Positions 30,582 to 39,347 of a DNA stretch of 39,347 nt are shown here, in pieces. The stretch is from Cyanocohniella sp. LLY (lineage in GTDB: Bacteria > Cyanobacteriota > Cyanobacteriia > Cyanobacteriales > Nostocaceae): positions 1-39,347 of the forward strand of contig JAKOMP010000063.1 of the NCBI GenBank assembly GCA_022241785.1, given 5' to 3'. The translations under genes were made by a program, and so were the position numbers. A model generated the notes under the pieces. That model was not told the DNA's origin and searched no databases. It saw only the letters and a program-made list of their open reading frames with translations. Numbering within the stretch: position 1 is the stretch's first letter; each line of letters opens with the position of its first letter.

Positions 30582-32585
30582 TCACCTTGGTTGCAGGAAA
30601 ATCCCAATGCCGTTGTGAACACGAGCAGCGGTATTCGGAGAACGGTCAAGAAGTTGTCCTCCCAGGTAAAGACTGGTTGAACTACCACCATCTAAATTTA
30701 GAGCATTCACACAGCCAAGACGATTCATGATTTGGGCGTGTTCCGCTAAGGTTGGTCCTAAACCACCAGCACGGTTATGCACAGCAGCAATGATGAGAGA
30801 ATTGTTGGCTGTGGTGCAAATGGCACTACGAATAGCTCTTTGTGTAATAAAGGCTTTACTAAATTGTTCACTTTCGGCGTTCAGCACAATTTGATTGTTT
30901 TGGATTAGTAGTGGCCCCGCTCCCATAATGTGAGGATAACGGTTAAACTCAACCGAATTAGTACTACTGCTAATGCTGACTGCTGTACCGATGGGCAATT
31001 GTGATGCAGAAGCAGCAGCACTGGCACGGAAAGTTAATAGGTAGCCATCACGGGGAATGGGAATGGCTTTTTCATTGGCTTTGCCACCTGGTAACTGATT
31101 AGTAACTCGGTCTGTTTGGACAACCAAAATAATTTCGTTGTCTGTGAGAGGGGTATAGCTAGGGCCCCAAGTCGGGGTATAACGAGCAATCCCACTTTGT
31201 ACATAGCCACTGTTGAGAAATAAAATCGGTAATTTTTGGTTATTGGGAGCATTTAAAGTTTCTTGCAAGGTGAGACGACCTAAGTAAAATTCCCCAGAAT
31301 TATTCCAGGCGATCGCTCCCCGATTGAGAATTGGCCCTGATAACCATTGATTATCTCGACGTATTGCTCCTAAAGGTAATGTATTGTTGCGATTGAAATA
31401 ACCAGCGTTAATTGCCGCTATAGCGGAGGATTGCGCCGCCATTTGAATTAAAGGTGCAGTTCCTGTTTGGTTGTTAGTATTGATACCAATGGGTTTTAAA
31501 CTTAACCCAACTTGTCGGGGATTTACATCTAACCAAACCACAGGAAAACGATCTATGCCTAAATTGACAAACTGCTGCCGCCAGCGCAATCCTGGTGCCC
31601 AAGAAATATCTTTTTGCACTAGTGCATCGGGGCGCAGATCAATTACTAGGCGATTGGGGTCAGGTAAGGTGATGATCTGCGGCGACATCCCAAAAGGCAC
31701 ACTCAAACTAATGATTGTGCGGTTATTGACTATATCTATTTGTCTAATTAATGAATTTGGAGTGGTTGGTGTTGGGAGTTGTTTGAGTAAATTCGGTGGT
31801 GATGTGGGTTGGGGTGCATAGCGTTGGAGTAAAGCCGGATCTGCTATACCATCCAAGGCTACTACCCATTCTGTATCGGGTGGTGTAGTGGTTTGAGGGG
31901 TGGGCTTTTCAGGGTCAGCAGGTCTGGCTATGGGTAACCCTTGTGAAACTAGCCAGGGAGTTGGTTGATCTAAATCTAAGACTATGCGTGCTGATTGAAA
32001 AGGTGTATTAGGTGTAGTTGCTTTTTGCTGACTCTGGCGAATATTTTTTATTTGTGATTTTGGGGTAGCAATCACTAAGGTGTTGCCATTGGCTTGGATC
32101 TGCCATCCTGCTGTTTGAGCAAAATTAGTAATGTCTAAATAGCGATATCCTCCTTGCAGTCTGGTGGTTAAAACTGTTGGCTGAGTGACCGATGAAAACC
32201 ACTCTACTGGTTGTCTGTCTGAATTATTGCTACTTAAAAAATTTACGCCAATGAATTGCCTCAAGGCGCCATCACTTAGATGAGTGGTTATTTGACCACT
32301 GCTTCCGGGTTGCTGTACCCAAGCCCCTATCAAAGTACGACCGTTGAGGGAAATTTGATTACCACCAGCTGATGCCCTAGATGAGGGAGGTACTGGGGTC
32401 TGGGCAGTTAATTCTGGTACTGTGGTAAGCATTGAGGGCTGCTTGGCACTAATAGGCCCAGTAGCAGATAAGCACAATACAATTGTAGTAACTGTTAGTA
32501 CAGCAGCCCAGAAGAACCTTTGATTAGCTTGGTTGGCAATATTATTGCGGTATTTGCGTTGGCGGCGATGCGGCATTTTGACCAT
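30582..32585 (-). CDS. Exported phosphodiester glycosidase (NAGPA) family protein
   Basis: 667 residues from ATG 32585 (a second ATG three codons in). A basic N-terminus and a hydrophobic segment (about 24-47, FFWAAVLTVTTIVLCLSATG) indicate export or membrane anchoring. A Pro/Thr-rich middle with AMIN-like or copper-amine-oxidase-N-like pieces (QISLNGRTLIGAWVQQPGSS; IVLDLDQPTPW) suggests cell-wall binding. The C-terminal domain (about 390-665) is the NAGPA/phosphodiester glycosidase type: AAINAGYFNRNNTLPLGAIR and LNLDGGSSTSLYLGGQLLDR. The family includes enzymes that remove sugar phosphodiester caps; the substrate here is unknown. It acts outside the cytoplasm and is divergent from glsF. Confidence 0.88.
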   Translation of the reverse strand: MVKMPHRRQRKYRNNIANQANQRFFWAAVLTVTTIVLCLSATGPISAKQPSMLTTVPELTAQTPVPPSSRASAGGNQISLNGRTLIGAWVQQPGSSGQITTHLSDGALRQFIGVNFLSSNNSDRQPVEWFSSVTQPTVLTTRLQGGYRYLDITNFAQTAGWQIQANGNTLVIATPKSQIKNIRQSQQKATTPNTPFQSARIVLDLDQPTPWLVSQGLPIARPADPEKPTPQTTTPPDTEWVVALDGIADPALLQRYAPQPTSPPNLLKQLPTPTTPNSLIRQIDIVNNRTIISLSVPFGMSPQIITLPDPNRLVIDLRPDALVQKDISWAPGLRWRQQFVNLGIDRFPVVWLDVNPRQVGLSLKPIGINTNNQTGTAPLIQMAAQSSAIAAINAGYFNRNNTLPLGAIRRDNQWLSGPILNRGAIAWNNSGEFYLGRLTLQETLNAPNNQKLPILFLNSGYVQSGIARYTPTWGPSYTPLTDNEIILVVQTDRVTNQLPGGKANEKAIPIPRDGYLLTFRASAAASASQLPIGTAVSISSSTNSVEFNRYPHIMGAGPLLIQNNQIVLNAESEQFSKAFITQRAIRSAICTTANNSLIIAAVHNRAGGLGPTLAEHAQIMNRLGCVNALNLDGGSSTSLYLGGQLLDRSPNTAARVHNGIGIFLQPR

Positions 32586-33370
32586 GATTTATTCGGTACT
32601 TTGGATAAGTATCACCCAAGCAACTAACTAAAACTAATTGTGGGGAAATCTTAAAAAATAGGGATTTAATTTCGACTAAAACGTGATAGTGTATATGTTG
32701 GCTATCTATCTCTTGTAAAATCCAAGAAATAATCTTCCCACTAGAATCACTGTCACTAAATGTTTTAACTATCACTAGTTTCAGTCAGACTATGCACAGT
32801 AGTTTTAGTGATCACAACTGGTTTAAAATATTAAACCCTCACCAATTGTTGCTACTGTTGCTACTTAAGTGAGGTCTGTTTTGTCGTAACACAGGTGACA
32901 GCAGAATAATCAGCAAACCAGAAATATTTACAATAAAGATTTTTAGGAATTGTCAAATGGGCATGTATTGTAATACGCTGATTTTGTTGCTGAATCAGGA
33001 TTATTTCGGCGTTTAAAACTAAGTTGTGTTACAGGTAAGCCATAATAGCTGTATCACAAAGCCAAGTTTCATCTGGGAATGAAGAATTGAGCAAAAAACT
33101 AGCTATGGCTAACGCCACGCTATCACGATGTAAGTAAAGGGCTGTACAGACAAAGGTAATTTGTCTAATTTTTCTAACTCAGCAGAAATACACAACATAA
33201 TAAAAAATAACGCAAACATTTTAACACGGACAAAGACTAAAAGAAAACCGAAGTTAAAATTTTTTTTCCCTAAATTTCGGTTATTTATGTATTCTTCAAG
33301 GAATCAACTTTAGCAAAGTTTTCTCACAAATACTGGCAAAATTTGTGACTCACGATCTCAGGAACAGGCT
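32586..33370. other. 785-nt divergent region upstream of glsF
   Basis: AT-rich, no credible gene; a minus frame at 32542-32775 overlaps the neighbouring start and has no recognisable content. It carries one GTA-N8-TAC sequence (33134-33147), listed separately. A GTATTGTAATAC palindrome at 32965-32976 has the wrong spacing for NtcA. This long region should contain the promoters of both glsF and the glycosidase-like gene. Confidence 0.5.
33134..33147 (+). promoter_or_regulatory. Candidate NtcA site upstream of glsF
   Basis: GTAAAGGGCTGTAC fits GTA-N8-TAC, the binding pattern of the nitrogen regulator NtcA. TAATTT (33166-33171), a TAN3T-type -10, follows after 18 nt, slightly closer than the usual 22. 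It lies 223 nt before the ATG. One such match per 4 kb is expected by chance, so this is tentative. Confidence 0.35.
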
Positions 33371-36300
33371 ATGAAAGATAAAGCGATGCATCAACAATCA
33401 CAAACAATGAAATTTTCGGATATTGACTCTCAGGGTAATTACCAAGGGCAAAAATGGTTAGTAGAAGAACGGGATGCCTGTGGTGTAGGTTTTATTGCTC
33501 ATCGCCAGAATCATGCCAGTCACGAAATTGTGACCAAAGCTTTAGCTGCCTTGACTTGCTTAGAACACCGGGGTGGTTGTAGTGCAGACCAAGACTCTGG
33601 TGATGGTGCAGGGATATTGACAGCTATCCCTTGGGAGTTGTTCCAAAAAGACAATTCCCAGGGAAATTTAGCTGTGGGAATGATATTTTTACCGCAAAAT
33701 CCAGAAATAGCCCAAAAAGCTAGGGCAAAAGTTGAGCAAATAGCCGCTGAAGAAAAATTGACTGTCCTGGGTTGGCGAGTTGTGCCAGTGCAACCTGAAT
33801 TGTTGGGGGTACAAGCTAGAGAAAATCAACCCCAGATCGAACAAGTTTTTTTATCGTCAGCTGATAAAAGCGGTGATGAATTAGAAAGAGAACTATATAT
33901 TACCCGTCGCCGAATTTTCAAAGCTGCCAAGAATATTTCCGAAGAATTTTATGTTTGCTCCTTGTCCAGTCGCACAATTGTGTATAAAGGCATGGTGCGT
34001 TCTGCTGTCTTGGGAGACTTTTATCTCGATTTAAAAAACCCAGATTATAAGAGTGCTTTTGTCGTCTATCACCGTCGCTTTAGCACTAACACAATGCCTA
34101 AATGGCCCTTGGCTCAACCGATGCGGTTATTAGGTCACAATGGCGAAATTAACACACTGTTGGGTAACATCAACTGGATGATGGCCAGAGAATCCAGCCT
34201 GAATCATCCCATATGGAAAGATAGATCAGATGAACTCAAGCCATTGGTTCACATTGACAACAGCGACTCAGCTACCTTAGATAACGTCCTAGAATTATTG
34301 GTACGTTCGGGACGTAGCCCCTTGGAAGCCTTAATGATGATGGTGCCAGAGGCTTACCAAAATCAGCCTTCGTTGCAGAAATATCCAGAAATTGTCGATT
34401 TTTATGAATATTACAGTGGTCTGCAAGAAGCATGGGATGGGCCTGCACTTTTGGTGTTTAGCGATGGCGAAAAAGTCGGCGCTACATTAGATCGTAATGG
34501 CTTAAGACCAGCTCGCTACATGATTACCAAGGATGATTACATCGTTGTCGCGTCCGAAGCAGGGGTAGTGGAATTTGCCGAAGCCGACATTATCGAAAAA
34601 GGTAGACTAGGCCCTGGGCAAATGATTGCTGTGGATTTAGTTAACCATGAAGTGTTGAAAAATTGGGAAATTAAGCAGCGTGTTGCCAAGCAGTATCCTT
34701 ACGGAGAATGGCTAAAACAGCATCGCCAAGAACTCAAACACCTTGTTGGTCAGTCATCTGTGAATGGTAACGGGAACGGGAACGGGAACGGGAACGGCAA
34801 GGGTCATGTGGCAACTAACAACATTGATAAACAAACCTTGCTGCGTCATCAACTGTCCTTTGGCTACACCACAGAAGATGTGGAAATGGTGATTCAACCA
34901 ATGGCAATTGACGGCAAAGAACCGACTTTTTGCATGGGGGATGATATTCCTTTGGCAGTGCTGTCAGAAAAACCCCACTTGCTGTATGACTATTTCAAAC
35001 AGCGTTTCGCGCAAGTAACCAACCCAGCCATTGACCCTTTACGGGAAAAATTGGTGATGTCGTTGAATGTGGAACTGGGCGAACGGGGTAACTTATTAGA
35101 AGTGAAGCCAGAACACGCCCGCAAACTGAAATTAGAATCCCCAGTATTGACAGAAGCAGAACTGGAGGCGATTCAGTTATCAGGATTTGCTACGGCAGAA
35201 CTGTCAACTTTATTTCCCATTGCCAACGGCCCAGAAGGATTGAAAGTTGCAGTGCAGTCTTTACAAGCACAAGCAGCTGAATCAGTCAAGGCAGGTGCCA
35301 AGATTTTGATTTTGAGCGATTCTCCTTTGGAGAGGCTGCGCGATCGCCAGGGGGGAGATAATGAGATCAGTACAGAATATACTTACATTCCTTCCTTGTT
35401 GGCTGTAGGTGCAGTTCATCATTACCTAATTAGCCAAGGATTGCGAACCAAAACATCGCTAATTGTGAATACAGCCCAGTGCTGGAGTACTCATCACTTT
35501 GCTTGTCTAATTGGCTACGGAGTGGATGCGGTTTGTCCTTACACAGCTTTGGACACTGTACGCGATTGGTGGTTTGAACCCAAAACTCAACAGTTTATGG
35601 AACGGGGCAAAATCCCCACTCTCACCCTAGAACAAGCTTTAAATAATTATCGCCAAGCTGTAGATTCGGGTTTACTGAAAATTCTCTCCAAAATGGGGAT
35701 TTCGCTACTCTCCAGCTACCAAGCCGCCCAAATTTTTGAAGCCATTGGTATCGGTGGCGATTTACTAGAATTGGGATTCCGGGGGACAACTTCCCGTATC
35801 GGTGGGTTGAGTGTCAGCGAACTTGCACAAGAAGTGCTGTCCTTCCATAGCAAAGCTTTCCCGGAACTAACAGCCAAAAAATTAGAAAACCTGGGGTTTG
35901 TTAACTACCGTCCTCACGGTGAGTACCACATGAACAATCCCGAACTGGCTAAGGCGTTACATAAGGCTGTAGATGGCAAGCAATATGACCACTACGAAGT
36001 TTACAAACAGCACCTACGAGGCCGTCCAGTTACAGCCCTGCGTGACTTGCTAGACTTCCAAGGCGATCGCCCGTCAATTCCTTTAGAAGAAGTAGAATCA
36101 GTCAGCGAGATTGTCAAACGCTTCTGTACAGGTGGGATGTCTTTGGGTGCATTGTCACGAGAAGCCCATGAAACTCTGGCCATCGCCATGAACCGCATTG
36201 GCGGCAAATCTAACTCTGGGGAAGGTGGCGAAGATCCAGTCCGTTATAAAGTTCTCAATGATGTAGATGCATGTGGTAAATCACCAACCCTACCTCATTT

Positions 36301-38071
36301 ACATGGCTTACGAAATGGTGACACTGCTTCTAGTGCCATTAAGCAAGTTGCATCAGGACGCTTTGGCGTGACACCAGCATATCTCAGCAGCGCCAGACAA
36401 ATTGAAATCAAAATTGCCCAAGGTGCAAAACCAGGGGAAGGTGGACAACTACCAGGGAAAAAAGTTAGTCCTTACATTGCCATGTTACGGCGCTCTAAGG
36501 CTGGTGTGACACTGATTTCACCACCACCGCACCATGATATTTATTCCATTGAAGATTTGGCGCAATTGATTTTTGACTTACACCAAATTAACCCCAAAGC
36601 ACAGGTATCAGTAAAACTGGTGGCAGAAATTGGCATCGGTACCATTGCAGCAGGTGTAGCTAAAGCTAACGCCGATATTATTCAGATATCTGGTCATGAT
36701 GGTGGTACAGGTGCATCGCCCTTGAGTTCCATTAAACATGCTGGTTCACCTTGGGAACTGGGTTTGAGCGAAGTGCATCGTGTCCTCATGCAAAACAGCC
36801 TGCGAGATCGCGTGGTTTTGCGTGTAGATGGGGGACTAAAAAGTGGTTGGGATGTGGTAATAGGTGCATTGATGGGTGCGGAAGAATTCGGTTTTGGTTC
36901 CATCGCCATGATTGCCGAAGGTTGTATCATGGCGCGGATTTGCCACACCAATAACTGTCCCGTGGGTGTTGCTTCTCAGAAGGAAGAACTCCGCAAACGG
37001 TTTACAGGAATGCCAGAACACGTTGTCAACTTCTTCTACTTCATTGCTGAAGAAGTGCGTCATCTATTAGCAAAACTGGGCTATCGTTCTTTGTTGGAAA
37101 TCGTTGGACGTGCCGACTTGTTGAAAACACGCGACGAAGCAAAAATCACCAAAACACAATCACTCAACCTCAACTGTTTACTTCAACTACCAGATACCAA
37201 AAATGACCGTAGCTGGTTAGTACATGAAGAAGTTCATAGCAATGGCGTAGTTGTGGATGACCAATTGCTTGGTGATCCCGATGTTCAAGTAGCCATTAGC
37301 AACCAATCGGCTGTGACCAAATCCTTACGGATAGTCAACACCGACAGAACAGTAGGCGCAAGATTAGCCGGGGCGATCGCTTCCCAATATGGTGATGATG
37401 GTTTTGAAGGACAAATTAACCTCAACTTCCAAGGTAGTGTAGGGCAAAGTTTTGGTGCATTTAACCTTCCTGGGATTATTTTGACTCTAGAAGGAGAAGC
37501 CAACGACTACGTAGGTAAAGGTATGCATGGTGGGGAAATCATTATTAAACCCCCAGCAGATGCTAACTATGACCCTTCACAAAATGTGATAGTTGGCAAT
37601 ACCTGTCTTTATGGTTCTACGGGTGGAGTTTTATTCGCCAACGGTTTAGCCGGAGAACGCTTCGCTGTAAGGAACTCCAAAGGTGTGGCTGTAATTGAAG
37701 GCGCTGGCGATCACTGTTGTGAGTACATGACTGGTGGCGTGATTGTCGTCCTCGGTAAAGTAGGACGTAACGTTGCTGCGGGGATGACTGGGGGACTGGC
37801 GTACTTCCTAGATGAAGATAACTCCTTCCCTGAATTAGTCAATCCCGAAATTGTCAAAATCCAGCGAGTGCTTACAGAAGCAGGTGCCAAACAACTGCAA
37901 GAGTTAATTAGAAGTCATTGCGATCGCACTAATTCACCAAAAGCGCAAATGATTCTGCAAAATTGGCAAACATATTTGCCTAAGTTCTGGCAGTTAGTAC
38001 CACCTTCGGAAGCTGATAGTGCAGAAGCGAATCCCCAAGCTGTTGTAGAGAAACAGTTGAGTTCAGTTTAA
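33371..38071 (+). CDS. glsF: Ferredoxin-dependent glutamate synthase (GOGAT)
   Basis: 1566 residues from ATG 33371, with AGGA 7 nt upstream. It makes two glutamates from glutamine and 2-oxoglutarate with electrons from ferredoxin, the GOGAT half of GS-GOGAT. Residues 1-36 look like the propeptide removed to expose Cys37 (ERDACGVGF), the nucleophile of the class II amidotransferase domain (37 to about 430). An FMN-binding synthase domain (about 870-1250) has the [3Fe-4S] ligands Cys1185, Cys1191 and Cys1196 ([16 protein letters not shown]). A C-terminal beta-helix domain follows (about 1320-1510). No small subunit (gltD) adjoins, which supports the ferredoxin type. An Asn-Gly repeat (465-476) lies after the amidotransferase domain. 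A terminator follows. Confidence 0.96.
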   Translation: MKDKAMHQQSQTMKFSDIDSQGNYQGQKWLVEERDACGVGFIAHRQNHASHEIVTKALAALTCLEHRGGCSADQDSGDGAGILTAIPWELFQKDNSQGNLAVGMIFLPQNPEIAQKARAKVEQIAAEEKLTVLGWRVVPVQPELLGVQARENQPQIEQVFLSSADKSGDELERELYITRRRIFKAAKNISEEFYVCSLSSRTIVYKGMVRSAVLGDFYLDLKNPDYKSAFVVYHRRFSTNTMPKWPLAQPMRLLGHNGEINTLLGNINWMMARESSLNHPIWKDRSDELKPLVHIDNSDSATLDNVLELLVRSGRSPLEALMMMVPEAYQNQPSLQKYPEIVDFYEYYSGLQEAWDGPALLVFSDGEKVGATLDRNGLRPARYMITKDDYIVVASEAGVVEFAEADIIEKGRLGPGQMIAVDLVNHEVLKNWEIKQRVAKQYPYGEWLKQHRQELKHLVGQSSVNGNGNGNGNGNGKGHVATNNIDKQTLLRHQLSFGYTTEDVEMVIQPMAIDGKEPTFCMGDDIPLAVLSEKPHLLYDYFKQRFAQVTNPAIDPLREKLVMSLNVELGERGNLLEVKPEHARKLKLESPVLTEAELEAIQLSGFATAELSTLFPIANGPEGLKVAVQSLQAQAAESVKAGAKILILSDSPLERLRDRQGGDNEISTEYTYIPSLLAVGAVHHYLISQGLRTKTSLIVNTAQCWSTHHFACLIGYGVDAVCPYTALDTVRDWWFEPKTQQFMERGKIPTLTLEQALNNYRQAVDSGLLKILSKMGISLLSSYQAAQIFEAIGIGGDLLELGFRGTTSRIGGLSVSELAQEVLSFHSKAFPELTAKKLENLGFVNYRPHGEYHMNNPELAKALHKAVDGKQYDHYEVYKQHLRGRPVTALRDLLDFQGDRPSIPLEEVESVSEIVKRFCTGGMSLGALSREAHETLAIAMNRIGGKSNSGEGGEDPVRYKVLNDVDACGKSPTLPHLHGLRNGDTASSAIKQVASGRFGVTPAYLSSARQIEIKIAQGAKPGEGGQLPGKKVSPYIAMLRRSKAGVTLISPPPHHDIYSIEDLAQLIFDLHQINPKAQVSVKLVAEIGIGTIAAGVAKANADIIQISGHDGGTGASPLSSIKHAGSPWELGLSEVHRVLMQNSLRDRVVLRVDGGLKSGWDVVIGALMGAEEFGFGSIAMIAEGCIMARICHTNNCPVGVASQKEELRKRFTGMPEHVVNFFYFIAEEVRHLLAKLGYRSLLEIVGRADLLKTRDEAKITKTQSLNLNCLLQLPDTKNDRSWLVHEEVHSNGVVVDDQLLGDPDVQVAISNQSAVTKSLRIVNTDRTVGARLAGAIASQYGDDGFEGQINLNFQGSVGQSFGAFNLPGIILTLEGEANDYVGKGMHGGEIIIKPPADANYDPSQNVIVGNTCLYGSTGGVLFANGLAGERFAVRNSKGVAVIEGAGDHCCEYMTGGVIVVLGKVGRNVAAGMTGGLAYFLDEDNSFPELVNPEIVKIQRVLTEAGAKQLQELIRSHCDRTNSPKAQMILQNWQTYLPKFWQLVPPSEADSAEANPQAVVEKQLSSV
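34763..34804 (+). repeat. GGGAAC hexamer microsatellite inside glsF
   Basis: About six in-frame AACGGG-type hexamers encode Asn-Gly pairs at residues 465-476, followed by Lys-Gly. The third-position identity (GGG AAC repeated) points to recent slippage expansion in a linker just after the amidotransferase domain. Confidence 0.85.
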
Positions 38072-38100
38072 GCTGACAGTATAAAAAGTTTCCATCTAAG

Positions 38101-38134
38101 ATCCCCGATTTTTTAAAGTCGGGGATTTTATTGT
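38101..38134 (+). terminator. Intrinsic terminator of glsF
   Basis: ATCCCCGA (38101-38108) pairs perfectly with TCGGGGAT (38119-38126), then TTTATTGTTT. It lies 30 nt past the glsF stop codon. Confidence 0.85.
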
Positions 38135-38202
38135 TTAGGAAAGTTATTTTTGATATATCCTCAATACAAGCAAATAGCAAACAAAGTTATTTTATTTGGT
38201 AA

Positions 38203-39204
38203 TCAGCGTAAGCCCTGACAAATAAAAGCAGCCCAGTAGTGAGGATGAGAAAAGGGGAATTGCTGAGTAGAGTCTTCTATTTCTTTAATTCGTTTATTAA
38301 GTTTGGCATACATATTATATTCACACTCCCATTTCTTATTTTCCACGGAACCTAGAGTATATTTTTTTCTATTTCTTATCAGTTCTTTTTCTTTTGCTTC
38401 TACCTGCTGAAAGATTTTTTTGAGGTCTACTTTTGTAAGTTCGCGTAGCTGAATTTGGGATTTTTGTAGCGATTCAGGACGACTTTGACCTTGTTGGCGG
38501 TGTTGGTAGTAGAAAATTGAAAATAATGCTGTTGCTAGATCATTTACTGCCCAAAGGCTACTAACGACACTTCTAGCACCAGCACACAAAAAGCCTGTGG
38601 AGAGGGTGAGAATATCGTCAGTTAGAGAAGGAATACCCAAATTCGTTTCACAACAAGAAAGAAAAACATCTACCAGATTTGGTAGTCGCCAGCTTGGTGT
38701 CATTAATTGCCCTAAAGTGATACTACTATTCGCTAATTTTAATTGCGATTCCAGCGGATTATCGAGGCGAGAGTGGGCATGATGGCAGGAATGAAGTACT
38801 TGAACTTGTTGTGCTAACTGCCGATAGTTTTTATAGGTGGCTTGACTGCTACCGATTAATCTATTTTCTAATGGAATATTATACATTTGGGCAAGTTCTT
38901 CACCTTCAAATCTGGCACAGGGAAGGTTATCTTCTGCATCTTCTACAGTGCCATATTGCAAAGACATCTTATTAAGTGTTTCTATGATGTCACGTTGTTG
39001 ACAAAATTCTAAAATTTGGCAGCTTGGGGTGTAACGAATGAGAAATTTATCTCCTAAATATTCTTGATATTCTCCTGTAGGTAAAGCAGCGAAGGGAATC
39101 TGATGTAGTAACAGGTGTGGGACTAAAATTAATTCGGTTCTTCGGTTACTTTTATGGTGATTATGAAAATTAACTGAATTATAAGGGCTATGATTTAAAG
39201 ACAA
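38203..39204 (-). pseudogene. CHAT domain (caspase-like) gene lacking its N-terminus
   Basis: About 333 codons, open from just after a TAG at 39211-39213. The content is a CHAT domain (caspase family, HetF-associated with TPR): ELILVPHLLLHQIPFAALP, then VLHSCHHAHSR with probable catalytic His141 and VFLSCCETNLG with Cys185, then GFLCAGARSVVSSLWAVND and the end FSHPHYWAAFICQG. The dyad is intact. There is no ATG until residue 80, inside the domain; the only early starts are TTG codons. The TPR or other N-terminal region normal for CHAT proteins is missing. A possible transposase start lies 110 nt upstream on the other strand, so truncation by insertion is likely. A functional short protein starting at TTG cannot be excluded. 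Confidence 0.7.
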
Positions 39205-39313
39205 TAATGCCTACGATTTAGATTTGGCAAGTATTTAAGAGATATTAAGCATTATGTAAAAATACCAAAATTATAATTTATATTATAAAATTGTTAGTTT
39301 TCAGGTATTTACG

Positions 39314-39347
39314 ATGAAGTTTCCTGTAGAGCAAATCTTGAATCTCC
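39314..39347 (+). CDS. Possible start of a transposase gene, cut by window end
   Basis: ATG 39314, preceded by AGGT nine nt upstream, opens a frame reading MKFPVEQILNL up to the window edge. This resembles from memory the beginning of cyanobacterial ISL3-type transposases, but eleven residues cannot settle it. If right, the insertion-sequence end lies between 39205 and 39313 and would explain the missing start of the CHAT gene. Confidence 0.3.
   Translation, partial: MKFPVEQILNL

Larger units (their letters stand above)
2333..37927. repeat. 26 HIP1 octamers (GCGATCGC) scattered over the window
   Basis: Copies start near 2333, 3952, 4432, 5113, 7456, 9479, 14780, 14862, 16067, 16171, 18803, 20687, 21418, 22270, 22536, 23272, 23810, 24228, 24263, 27015, 29134, 31310, 35340, 36063, 37373 and 37920. 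Chance predicts under one in 39 kb. HIP1 abundance marks cyanobacterial chromosomes. There is none between 9.5 and 14.7 kb, a stretch that includes the GC-rich acetyltransferase gene. Confidence 0.9.

Noticed and set aside
32965-32976. GTATTGTAATAC as an NtcA site
   Set aside because: The spacing is GTA-N6-TAC, two bases short of the NtcA pattern.
1-39347. tRNA, rRNA, CRISPR and full insertion-sequence genes
   Set aside because: I looked in the intergenic regions for tRNA-like T-loops, repeat-spacer arrays and transposase motifs and found none, except the partial frame at the right edge.

Overview
The window looks like chromosome from a filamentous, Nostoc/Anabaena-type cyanobacterium. The evidence is: 26 copies of the HIP1 octamer GCGATCGC in 39 kb (fewer than one expected by chance); cyanobacterial families such as DUF1830, DUF4079, DUF1997 and DICT proteins; a single-polypeptide ferredoxin-type glutamate synthase; an RNase E ending in the cyanobacterial RRRRRRSSA peptide; and Nostoc-style short tandem repeats (CTAGGGA, CTCCCTG, ATTACGAAT) between genes. 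No rRNA, tRNA, CRISPR array or complete insertion sequence was seen.

Layout. 1-5.2 kb: a small conserved protein, an atypical OmpR-type response regulator, an orphan ABC ATPase and three small cyanobacterial proteins, two of them membrane proteins. 5.2-9 kb: a B12-binding-type radical SAM protein, then a DICT/degenerate HD-GYP protein whose stop codon overlaps the start of a pentapeptide-repeat protein. 9-11 kb: an AraC regulator divergent from a GC-rich double-GNAT acetyltransferase that looks acquired. 11-14.4 kb: a CPBP membrane protease, clpS, two small proteins, an aminotransferase remnant with frameshifts, and a STAS protein. 14.5-20.9 kb: a large two-part radical SAM protein (TIGR03960/DUF2344), a long structured leader, rne and rnhB. 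21-23.4 kb: DUF1997, pheA and a LON-domain protein. 23.6-28.9 kb, minus strand: the str-type translation cluster rpsL-rpsG-fusA-tuf-rpsJ, with a near-perfect SigA promoter before rpsL and terminators after tuf and rpsJ. 29-32.6 kb: a HesB/IscA protein between two miniature inverted-repeat elements, a cupin, and a secreted phosphodiester glycosidase-like protein. 33.4-38.1 kb: glsF. The right end holds a CHAT protease-like gene without a normal start, facing what may be the start of a transposase.

How it works together: most of the window is housekeeping (translation, RNA turnover, nitrogen assimilation, phenylalanine synthesis, N-degron proteolysis). Accessory signals lie in the gaps and at the right edge. 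I see no clear new multi-gene defence or biosynthetic system. The best leads are the structured rne leader, the DICT-pentapeptide pair, paired CRP-like sites near 13.64 kb, the mobile-element pair around the HesB gene, the orphan ABC ATPase with an altered H-loop, and the decapitated CHAT gene.
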